DNA of 30,525 nt from an uncultured Oscillospiraceae bacterium. Its GTDB lineage: Bacteria; Bacillota_A; Clostridia; Oscillospirales; Oscillospiraceae. Of this stretch, positions 8,488 through 14,129 are shown in pieces. Both the position numbers and the translations under genes were made by a program. The notes under the pieces were generated by a model. The model made no database searches. It was not told the origin of the DNA and saw nothing but the letters and a program-made list of their open reading frames with translations. The first letter of the stretch is position 1; each line of letters starts with the position of its first letter. Location of the stretch: contig CAKTGD010000001.1 in NCBI GenBank assembly GCA_934561335.1, positions 1 to 30,525 of the forward strand, in the 5' to 3' direction.

Positions 8488-8519
8488 AAAAAATCGGCCC
8501 TCCCCTCAGGGAAAGGCCG
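8488..8519 (-). terminator. Attenuator terminator in front of pheA
   Basis: On the minus strand a GC-rich stem runs from CGGCCTTTCCC to GGGAGGGCCG (11 pairs including two G-U, 3-nt loop), immediately followed by ATTTTTT (8494-8488). It ends 22 nt upstream of the pheA ATG and downstream of the Phe-rich leader, so it can only act on the pheA operon's own transcript. This is the position of an attenuator. Confidence 0.88.
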
Positions 8520-8564
8520 TTTGAAACACCCTATCGCGCATTGCGCGCCGCATCAAACACAGGC
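8516..8564 (-). promoter_or_regulatory. Candidate antiterminator competing with the pheA attenuator
   Basis: GCC(UGU)GUUUGA (8564-8553) can pair with UCAAACGGC (8524-8516): nine pairs with a 3-nt bulge. The 3' arm takes away the GGC at the base of the terminator stem, so the two folds exclude each other. The 5' arm contains the leader stop codon UGA: a ribosome that finishes the leader would cover it and let the terminator form, while a ribosome stalled on the Phe codons about 30 nt earlier would leave it free. A small CGCGC-AAU-GCGCG hairpin (8547-8535) lies in the intervening loop. Base pairing was done by eye; energies were not computed. Confidence 0.6.
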
Positions 8565-8741
8565 TCCCCGAGGTATTGCTCCGCGGTAATAAAAAAAGGC
8601 GCAAAAAAAGTGCAGTGCGCAAAAAAAGTGCAGTGCGCAAAAAGACGCACTGCACAGAAAGTCCGCGGAAGCGGTGGAGGAAGGCTGATGGGCGCACTGA
8701 ACCACGGGCGCATGTGCGCAAGCCGTGCAGCGAACCAGCAT
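8553..8741 (-). CDS. pheL: Phe/Tyr-rich leader peptide of the aromatic operon
   Basis: A 62-codon ORF lies between a strong promoter and the attenuator terminator. The ATG has a near-perfect GAGGAGG 8 nt upstream and about 23 nt of 5' UTR. An in-frame GTG three codons earlier overlaps the ribosome binding site and is less likely. Residues 28-52 carry 8 Phe (28, 34, 39, 40, 45, 46, 49, 50) and Tyr-Tyr (51-52); the core reads FFCALHFFCAFFYY. The peptide has no recognisable domain. By analogy with E. coli pheL (a short leader with a Phe run), its translation probably senses charged tRNA-Phe and possibly tRNA-Tyr. It is unusually long and Cys-rich for such a leader. The symbol is by analogy, not proven homology. 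Confidence 0.8.
   Translation of the reverse strand: MLVRCTACAHAPVVQCAHQPSSTASADFLCSASFCALHFFCALHFFCAFFYYRGAIPRGACV
8598..8645 (-). repeat. 18-bp in-frame tandem repeat inside the leader ORF
   Basis: Two full units (8645-8628 and 8627-8610) and a third partial unit (8609-8598) follow one another without spacer. The unit TTTTTTTGCGCACTGCAC encodes Phe-Phe-Cys-Ala-Leu-His; the first copy begins TCTTTT (Ser-Phe). Being 18 bp long, each duplication adds a Phe pair without shifting frame. Confidence 0.9.
8621..8655 (-). promoter_or_regulatory. Hairpin whose U-tract is made of Phe codons
   Basis: GTGCAGTGCG (8655-8646) is perfectly complementary to CGCACTGCAC (8637-8628), with an 8-nt loop, and TTTTTTT follows at once (8627-8621). 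The same 3' arm recurs at 8619-8610, again followed by T7 (8609-8603). It could serve as the pause hairpin that keeps ribosome and polymerase in step, or as a terminator when the leader is not translated. Confidence 0.55.
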
Positions 8742-8770
8742 TGAAGCCACCTCCTCATTTGAGTAAGCTC

Positions 8771-8799
8771 ATTCTATGTTATTTTTTGCCATTCGTCAA
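8771..8799 (-). promoter_or_regulatory. Promoter of the aromatic operon
   Basis: Minus strand TTGACG (-35, 8794-8799), 17-nt spacer, TAGAAT (-10, 8771-8776). Both hexamers match consensus at 5 of 6 positions. Predicted start near 8764, giving a leader of about 300 nt before pheA. Confidence 0.85.
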
Positions 8800-8864
8800 G
8801 AGTCAACCGCTATTTCTCGCAAATTCACAAATCCGGCGCTTTTTCCCTTTGCCTCTTGCAGCAT

Positions 8865-8897
8865 CACGCCTACCCCCGGCAGCACCCGCAAGGCGTG
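8865..8897. other. Inverted repeat in the gap before the small-gene pair
   Basis: CACGCCT (8865-8871) and AGGCGTG (8891-8897) form a 7-bp stem with a 19-nt loop. No T-run follows on either strand, so it is not a convincing terminator. The rest of 8800-8911 shows nothing I can name. Confidence 0.35.
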
Positions 8898-8911
8898 CGC
8901 CGTCATCACTT

Positions 8912-9142
8912 TTATTCATGCCGCTGCTCATCCAGCGCTTCAAGCTCCCGCTTGCCAAGACGCATGCCGCGCCACCGGGCCGGGAGCGCGTGGGTCACCA
9001 GCGGGAAAGTATTCTCTGTGTCGGCAGTGCGCTGGATATTATAGGTTCCATACATGTTGATCAACTCCCCCACATTCTCCGGCGGAGAGGAAAAGGCATG
9101 CACATCCGGTGTTGCATCATGGGAAAACGGTTTCTTCGTCAT
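8912..9142 (-). CDS. Small protein of unknown function (76 aa)
   Basis: I do not recognise a named family with certainty. The protein is charged and has no membrane segment; the central block ELINMYGTYNIQRTADTENT followed by FP looks like a conserved motif rather than random sequence. The start chosen is the ATG at 9142, with AGAGGTG about 6 nt upstream; a GTG three codons earlier overlaps that site. The ribosome binding site lies in the 3' arm of a strong hairpin (9151-9175), so translation or readthrough from the upstream small gene may be controlled there. Same strand as the 66-aa gene upstream. Confidence 0.65.
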   Translation of the reverse strand: MTKKPFSHDATPDVHAFSSPPENVGELINMYGTYNIQRTADTENTFPLVTHALPARWRGMRLGKRELEALDEQRHE

Positions 9143-9150
9143 AAAAATCA

Positions 9151-9175
9151 CCTCTGCCCTCAGTATGGGCAGAGG
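9151..9175 (-). terminator. Hairpin between the two small genes, terminator or RBS cover
   Basis: Perfect 9-bp stem CCTCTGCCC/GGGCAGAGG with a 7-nt loop, followed on the minus strand by TGATTTTTA. It could partly terminate the upstream 66-aa gene. Its 3' arm (GGCAGAGG) contains the ribosome binding site of the 76-aa gene, so folding would also hide that site. Confidence 0.6.
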
Positions 9176-9194
9176 CGGCGCAGCTTATGTCTGG

Positions 9195-9395
9195 TTAATT
9201 TTTATAAATCTCCGCTTCGAAATCCCGGACTCTCTCATCCCGGCGCACATCCTGCACATAGACCACATTGGTCTCCTCAAAGGCCAGGCGCATAGCAAAA
9301 TCCTTGGCCTCATAAATATCGTTCGTCTGGAAAAAATCCCGGAATTCCTCTTCATTGACGCGGCGCCACATGACATGGAAGCGATACGGATCCAT
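9195..9395 (-). CDS. Small protein of unknown function (66 aa)
   Basis: Not assigned to a family. The sequence is hydrophilic, rich in acidic and aromatic residues, with alternating predicted helix and strand, starting MDPYRFHVMWRRVNEEEFRD. The start is the ATG at 9395, with AGGAGGT 5-6 nt upstream; the frame stays open 21 codons further upstream but without a site. It has its own good promoter (9430-9458). Probably a cytoplasmic protein conserved in related Clostridia, an inference from its well-formed expression signals only. Confidence 0.7.
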   Translation of the reverse strand: MDPYRFHVMWRRVNEEEFRDFFQTNDIYEAKDFAMRLAFEETNVVYVQDVRRDERVRDFEAEIYKN

Positions 9396-9429
9396 AGGCG
9401 ACCTCCTTATTAAATGTGGTGTATTTTTT

Positions 9430-9458
9430 ATTGTATCGCGCCATACAAAAAAATGCAA
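9430..9458 (-). promoter_or_regulatory. Promoter of the small-gene pair
   Basis: Minus strand TTGCAT (-35, 9453-9458), 17-nt spacer, TACAAT (-10, 9430-9435). Located 35 nt upstream of the 66-aa gene's start codon. Confidence 0.7.
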
Positions 9459-9550
9459 CGGTAGCTTTCGCTAAAATTCACGGGAATATTTCTACATCTT
9501 TCTCCCCTGTGATTTTGGTAAAACCGCTTTCTTCCCGCCCCCATATGGGG

Positions 9551-9556
9551 TATAAT
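9551..9556 (+). promoter_or_regulatory. -10 element upstream of the DUF1846 gene
   Basis: A perfect TATAAT lies 34 nt before the start codon. The hexamer 17 nt upstream (TTTCTT, 9528-9533) is a poor -35, so an activator may be needed or the promoter may be weak. Confidence 0.55.
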
Positions 9557-9590
9557 ATCCTTCATATTGTAATAATGGGGGAGTATGGGG

Positions 9591-11072
9591 ATGAAACTGG
9601 GTTTCGACAATGAAAAATATCTGGCATTGCAGGCAGAGCATATCCGTCAGCGCCGCGCACAGTTCGGCGGCAAGCTGTATCTGGAGTTTGGCGGCAAGCT
9701 GTTCGACGATCACCACGCCAGCCGTGTGCTGCCGGGCTTTCAGCCGGACAGCAAGATCCGTATGCTTGGCACCATGAAGGACGAGGTAGAAATCGTGGTG
9801 GCCATCAGCGCCGGGGACATTGAAAAAAGCAAAATGCGCGGCGATCTGGGTATCTCCTATGACGAGGACGTGCTGCGGCTGATCGATGTATTTCGCTCGC
9901 TGGGCTTCTATGTGGGCAGCGTTGTCATCACCCAATATTCTGGGCAGCCCAACGCCGAGGCTTTTATCAAGCGTCTGGCCGCGCTGGGCATCAAAAGCTA
10001 TAAGCATTATCCCATTGCCGGCTATCCTTCCGATGTGGCCCATGTGGTGTCCGACAGTGGTCTGGGCCGCAACGAGTACATAGAAACCAGCCGCAGCGTG
10101 GTGGTGGTCACCGCGCCCGGCCCCGGCAGCGGCAAAATGGCCACCTGTCTGAGCCAGCTGTACCACGAGCATAAGCGGGGCATTCAGGCGGGTTACGCCA
10201 AATATGAGACCTTCCCCATCTGGAATCTGCCGCTGAAGCACCCGGTCAATCTGGCCTACGAGGCCGCCACGGCTGACCTGAACGATGTGAACATGATCGA
10301 CCCCTTCCATTTAGAGGCTTATGGCAAGACCACCGTCAACTACAACCGCGATGTAGAGGTATTCCCCGTCCTCAACACCATGTTCCAGAAGATTCAGGGC
10401 GTATCGCCCTACAAATCCCCTACGGATATGGGCGTAAACATGGCCGGCTTCGCCATTGTGGACGATGCCGTTTGCCAAGCCGCCAGCCGCCACGAGATCG
10501 TGCGGCGCTACTATACCGCCGCCTGCAACGTTGTGCGCGGCAAATGTGACGAGACCGTGGTGCGCAAGCTGGAGCTGCTGATGCAGCAGGCAGGCGTCTC
10601 TCCCGAGCAGTGCCCCTCCGTGGCAGCCAGTCTGAAAAAGGCCGAAGAGTCCGGCACCGTGGCAGGCGCCATGACGCTGCCCAACGGCGCCGTGGTCACC
10701 GGGAAAACCTCCTCTCTGCTGGGTGCCTCGGCCGCGCTGCTGCTCAACGCCCTCAAGCATCTGGCCGGCATCGATCACAGGCTGGAGCTGATCCCTGCCT
10801 CCGTCATCGAGCCGATCAGCAAGATGAAGCTGGAGTATCTGGGACATCGCAACCCCCGCCTTCACTCCGACGAGGTGCTGCTGGCTCTGGCCATCTCCGG
10901 CCTGACCAACCCGCTGGCCGCCATGGTGCAGACGCAGCTGAAGCATCTGAACGGCTGTGATGCCCACTTCTCCGTCATCATCTCCGAAGAAGATGTGAAT
11001 CTCTATAAACGGCTGGGCATAAATGTCAGCTGTGAACCGAAATATGAGATCAAGCGTCTCTATCACAAATAA
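9591..11072 (+). CDS. DUF1846 (UPF0371) family protein
   Basis: 493 aa, full length for this family, whose biochemical function is not established to my knowledge. The N-terminus MKLGFDNEKYLALQAEHI and the block KLYLEFGGKLFDDHHASRVL are characteristic. The segment VVVVTAPGPGSGKMATCLSQ resembles a phosphate-binding loop, though not a strict Walker A. The start is the ATG at 9591, with GGGGGAG 7 nt upstream; an ATG two codons earlier is too close to this site. It stands alone, closed by a strong terminator. It is cytoplasmic, without a signal peptide or membrane segment. Confidence 0.9.
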   Translation: MKLGFDNEKYLALQAEHIRQRRAQFGGKLYLEFGGKLFDDHHASRVLPGFQPDSKIRMLGTMKDEVEIVVAISAGDIEKSKMRGDLGISYDEDVLRLIDVFRSLGFYVGSVVITQYSGQPNAEAFIKRLAALGIKSYKHYPIAGYPSDVAHVVSDSGLGRNEYIETSRSVVVVTAPGPGSGKMATCLSQLYHEHKRGIQAGYAKYETFPIWNLPLKHPVNLAYEAATADLNDVNMIDPFHLEAYGKTTVNYNRDVEVFPVLNTMFQKIQGVSPYKSPTDMGVNMAGFAIVDDAVCQAASRHEIVRRYYTAACNVVRGKCDETVVRKLELLMQQAGVSPEQCPSVAASLKKAEESGTVAGAMTLPNGAVVTGKTSSLLGASAALLLNALKHLAGIDHRLELIPASVIEPISKMKLEYLGHRNPRLHSDEVLLALAISGLTNPLAAMVQTQLKHLNGCDAHFSVIISEEDVNLYKRLGINVSCEPKYEIKRLYHK

Positions 11073-11092
11073 GCGGTTATTTTGCATATGCT

Positions 11093-11122
11093 AAAAAGAG
11101 CGGCCTTGTGGCCGCTCTTTTT
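11093..11122. terminator. Bidirectional terminator between DUF1846 gene and spoIIID
   Basis: Perfect 8-bp stem GAGCGGCC/GGCCGCTC (11098-11105 with 11110-11117), loop TTGT, flanked by AAAAA on the left and TTTTT on the right. It serves both convergent genes and touches the last bases of spoIIID. Confidence 0.92.
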
Positions 11123-11369
11123 ATGTGCCCCTGTACTTTCTCCGGGTGGCAAGGCCGCCCCGGATGTGCCGCTGTGCCTTGTTTTCCTCCAGCAGCGCCT
11201 TCACCTGAATCCACAGCGCCCGGTTGTACAGCGGCAGTCTTTCGCTGATATCCTTATGGACGGTAGACTTGCTGATGCCGAATTTCTTTGCGGCGGCACG
11301 CACCGTCGTTCTGTTTTCTATCAGGTAAAGAGCCAGCTCTTCGGCTCGCTGTTCCAGATTTTCTCGAAT
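11121..11369 (-). CDS. spoIIID: SpoIIID-type sporulation transcription factor, ATT start proposed
   Basis: SpoIIID is a small helix-turn-helix regulator of mother-cell genes during sporulation. The core FGISKSTVHKDISERL and the tail HIRGGLATRRKY are diagnostic, and the predicted 82 aa match the family (about 80-93 aa). No ATG, GTG or TTG lies in frame where the protein should begin. The first conventional start (GTG, 11303) would remove 22 conserved-looking residues (ENLEQRAEELALYLIENRTT) that precede the recognition helices. An ATT at 11369 has GGGAG 9 nt upstream and lies about 25 nt below a sigma-E-like promoter, so I propose it as the start. A sequencing error or real frameshift near the 5' end is the alternative. 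It stands alone between two terminators. Confidence 0.85.
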   Translation of the reverse strand: MRENLEQRAEELALYLIENRTTVRAAAKKFGISKSTVHKDISERLPLYNRALWIQVKALLEENKAQRHIRGGLATRRKYRGT

Positions 11370-11400
11370 AGAGCACCACTCCCATGCCGTTACTGTCCGA

Positions 11401-11429
11401 TGTATATGACGCCGCGGTACGAAATATGC
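11401..11429 (-). promoter_or_regulatory. Sigma-E-like promoter of spoIIID
   Basis: Minus strand GCATATT (11423-11429) fits the sigma-E -35 pattern KMATATT exactly. After 14 nt comes CATATACA (11401-11408), close to the -10 CATACANT. In Bacillus subtilis spoIIID is a sigma-E gene, so the match is expected biologically. The assignment is by eye. Confidence 0.6.
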
Positions 11430-11449
11430 CGCCCTTCCATCCTCACGAG

Positions 11450-11490
11450 AAAAGGAGCGCCGCTCCGGCCTGTTGCCGGAGCGGCGCTCC
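11450..11490 (-). terminator. Terminator of the surface-glycan operon
   Basis: Perfect 16-bp stem (11454-11469 with 11475-11490), 5-nt loop, followed on the minus strand by TTTT (11453-11450). It lies 64 nt after the stop of the sugar-phosphate transferase gene. Confidence 0.9.
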
Positions 11491-11554
11491 TACATTCTGA
11501 TATGGTTTTCACATCCGCTCTTCCGGCGTTTTCATGCCCCTTCTGCGGCGGCGG

Positions 11555-13003
11555 TCAATCGCGCTGCGCTTCTTCTCCTGCGCCCTTTGACACATGCCGC
11601 CCGGTCTCCTTTTTCTCTCGGGCCGGTTTCTTCACCTTTTCCTTGTTGAACATGCAAAACGCCGTCATAATCAGTATGCGGATGTCCAGCGCCGGCGTCC
11701 AGTTTTCGATGTAATACAGGTCATACTCGATGCGTTTTTCAATGGATGTATCACCCCGCAGGCCATTCACCTGCGCCCAGCCGGTGATACCCGGGCGTAC
11801 CTGATGCTTGACCATGTAGCGGGGGATCTTTTCTTTGAACTGCTCTACAAAAAAGGGCAGCTCGGGCCGTGGGCCGACCAGGCTCATATCGCCCTTGAGC
11901 ACGTTGAAAAACTGCGGCAGCTCATCAATGGAGCACTTGCGGATCAGGGAGCCGAACCACGTTTTGCGGTCATCCTCATTTTTGCTCCAGCCCGTATTTT
12001 CGCGGTTGTTCACCTTCATAGAGCGAAACTTGTACATGTAGAAATTCTTTTTATCCTTTCCCACCCGCTCCTGCTTGAAAATAATCGGGCCGGGAGAGGA
12101 GAGCCACACCCCCGCGGCAGCCAGAAGCATCAGCGGCGATGTCAGCACGATCAGGAACAGCGAGGCGAGGATATCCGCGCCGCGCTTGATAAAAGCGTTG
12201 CCCAGATTGTCCAGCGGGATCCGCCGCAGATTGATCAGCGGCAGGCCGTTTACGCTGTCCACCTGTGGATTGGACGGCATGTACCGGGCATAAAAGGGCA
12301 CCACAGACAGCTTGGTGCCGTCCTTTTCGCAGGCATGGATCACCCGGGGCATCCACTCCATCTCCTCGGCCGACAGCGCCACGACCACTTCGTCAGGCCG
12401 GGTACGGCTCAAAATCTCTTCCAGCGCTTCATACCCGCCGCAATAGGGGATGGCACGTCCATCCTTCCGCTGCGCCACATAACCCACCGCCTCAAAGCCC
12501 AGTCTCCGGTCAGAAAGCACCCGCTTATAATAGGATTCCGCACCGTCACCGTGGCCCACCAGCAGCACCCGCTTCATGTTGTAGCCCATCGCCCGGCAGC
12601 TTCGCAGCAGCATGCGCATCGCCGCCCGCTTTGTCAGCAGCAGCGCCGTTGCGATCAGGTAGAAGATAACCACCGTCCAGCGTGAGGTCTCTCCCAGCCG
12701 CAGCACAAACATCATGGACATCATAATCAGTGCCACCAGCAGCTCCAGCATAGCGGTGCGCCCTGCCTCAACATGAAAGCGCACCGTGCGGAATGAGGCA
12801 TACAGTCCTGCCACGGCAAAGGCAACCAGCGTCAGTGCAGCCGCCGCCGTGCCCAGCCACAGATAGTATTCGAATGGAAGGTTCTTCTGGCCGTTGAACA
12901 GGCCAAATCGCAGCCAGTAGGCCCCCAGCATGGCGAGAAAGACCAGCACACCGTCAGATACCACATTCAGATGGTTTAAAAGTCGTTGATTTTCCCGTAT
13001 CAT
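11555..13003 (-). CDS. Polyprenyl-phosphate sugar-phosphate transferase (exopolysaccharide initiation)
   Basis: Transfers a sugar-1-phosphate from a nucleotide sugar to undecaprenyl phosphate, starting a lipid-linked glycan at the membrane. 482 aa, WcaJ/EpsL type. Residues 1-120 hold about four membrane helices; residues 140-230 form a Rossmann-like domain (RVLLVGHGDGAESY); the C-terminal catalytic bacterial sugar transferase domain has the re-entrant helix region (KRGADILASLFLIVL), FKQERVGKDKKNFYMYKFRSM, SIDELPQF, GDMSLVGPRPE and PGITGWAQVNG. The ATG overlaps the glycosyltransferase stop (ATGA). The last ~25 residues are charged and low in complexity. The donor sugar cannot be told from sequence. 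Confidence 0.93.
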   Translation of the reverse strand: MIRENQRLLNHLNVVSDGVLVFLAMLGAYWLRFGLFNGQKNLPFEYYLWLGTAAAALTLVAFAVAGLYASFRTVRFHVEAGRTAMLELLVALIMMSMMFVLRLGETSRWTVVIFYLIATALLLTKRAAMRMLLRSCRAMGYNMKRVLLVGHGDGAESYYKRVLSDRRLGFEAVGYVAQRKDGRAIPYCGGYEALEEILSRTRPDEVVVALSAEEMEWMPRVIHACEKDGTKLSVVPFYARYMPSNPQVDSVNGLPLINLRRIPLDNLGNAFIKRGADILASLFLIVLTSPLMLLAAAGVWLSSPGPIIFKQERVGKDKKNFYMYKFRSMKVNNRENTGWSKNEDDRKTWFGSLIRKCSIDELPQFFNVLKGDMSLVGPRPELPFFVEQFKEKIPRYMVKHQVRPGITGWAQVNGLRGDTSIEKRIEYDLYYIENWTPALDIRILIMTAFCMFNKEKVKKPAREKKETGRHVSKGAGEEAQRD

Positions 13004-14112
13004 CTCATATATCCCCCGCCCATTACAGACAGATATTTCTCCATCACCTGCGGCAGTACTGCATCCAGCGCATAAGGCCGCATGCGCTCTTTTCCGTCAG
13101 CGCCCATGCGCTGCCGCAGCTCCGCCGAGGCTGCCAGCGGCTCCACCGCCGCAGCAAATGCCGCTGCATCGTCATAGGGGAAAAGCGCCCCATTCTCTCC
13201 CGCGCTAACCAGATCGGTATGGCCCTTTACTGCGGTGACCACCGCTGGAAGCCCTGCCGCCAGTGCCTCCATCACATTGAACGGCAGTCCCTCGGACCGG
13301 CTGGCGGACACCGCGATATCCGCCGCCGCCAGCCACTGCGGAATATTGTCCACAAACTCCGGGAATATCACCCGCTCCGCTGTGCCAAGTGCGTCGGCCA
13401 TGGCACGGCATTGCTCCAACAGCGCCCCTGTGCCCGGCAGGATCAGCTTCACCTGCCGCGGCAGCAGCGGCATAGCGCGCAGCAGCATGGCCTGATTTTT
13501 CCGTCCGGAAAACTCTGCCGGATAGATCAGCGCCACATCCTCCTGCGCCAAGCCCAGCTTTTCCCGCATGGCCTGCCGCGTTCCCGCCGGCGTCTGAAGC
13601 TTGTCCAGCGCCACGCCCATGCCGGGGATCTGCGCTACCTGTCCGGCCACCCGATGGGATAGCGCCCACCGGGTATCCCACGCATTCATGGTCAGCAGCA
13701 GATCGGTCTGCGGCGCGGCAAGCCGCTCCGCCTGTGTCAGAATCATCTTTTTGGCAGCGGCAGTCTGATCGTCAAAAAGATACCCATGGGCCACATTGAT
13801 GATTTTGGGCCGTCTTTTCATTCCCTTGGCAGCCAGGCGGGTAAAAAATGCCGCCAGTGACGTGTGGGTAATGACCAGATCATATCGCGCCAGCATCCTG
13901 CGCAGCTGTGCCGCCGCCTGAAAATTCTCCGGGGCGGTCATTTTTTTTGCCAGCGGCAGTTCAATGAGCGCATCGGCGCCGGGGATTTGCCGCAGCTTAC
14001 CCCCGCAGGCAGCCTCTACCCGCCAGCCCAGCTCTTGAAAGCGCTGTAAATAGGGCAAATGGAAGCTGGCAATGTGGGAAAAGGTGGACGCCGTATACAG
14101 TACCGTAGGCAT
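13000..14112 (-). CDS. Glycosyltransferase family 4 (GT-B fold)
   Basis: 370 aa. The N-terminal half (MPTVLYTASTFSHIASFHLP) is the acceptor domain; the C-terminal half holds the nucleotide-sugar domain, with SGRKNQAMLLRA and the catalytic SRSEGLPFNVMEALAAGLP, the EX7E-type motif of retaining GT4 enzymes. It probably adds a sugar to the lipid-linked intermediate made by the next gene. The start is the ATG at 14112, with AAGGAGGGG 5 nt upstream; the open frame continues upstream into the polymerase gene but without similarity. It is the only dedicated glycosyltransferase in the locus. Confidence 0.92.
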   Translation of the reverse strand: MPTVLYTASTFSHIASFHLPYLQRFQELGWRVEAACGGKLRQIPGADALIELPLAKKMTAPENFQAAAQLRRMLARYDLVITHTSLAAFFTRLAAKGMKRRPKIINVAHGYLFDDQTAAAKKMILTQAERLAAPQTDLLLTMNAWDTRWALSHRVAGQVAQIPGMGVALDKLQTPAGTRQAMREKLGLAQEDVALIYPAEFSGRKNQAMLLRAMPLLPRQVKLILPGTGALLEQCRAMADALGTAERVIFPEFVDNIPQWLAAADIAVSASRSEGLPFNVMEALAAGLPAVVTAVKGHTDLVSAGENGALFPYDDAAAFAAAVEPLAASAELRQRMGADGKERMRPYALDAVLPQVMEKYLSVMGGGYMR

Positions 14113-14129
14113 TTCCGCCCCTCCTTCCG

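Noticed and set aside
8598..8655. The 18-bp repeats as a CRISPR array or mobile-element remnant
   Set aside because: The units are directly adjacent without spacers, are in frame with the leader ORF and code for Phe-rich peptide; no cas genes are near.
8466..8800. T-box riboswitch upstream of pheA
   Set aside because: I looked for the conserved T-box sequence (AGGGTGGNACCGCG type) on the minus strand and did not find it. The leader ORF with Phe codons explains the region better.
11121..11303. SpoIIID starting at the internal GTG (11303)
   Set aside because: It would drop the N-terminal region ahead of the recognition helices that the family has, and it has no RBS at proper spacing. The frame continues upstream with family-like sequence.
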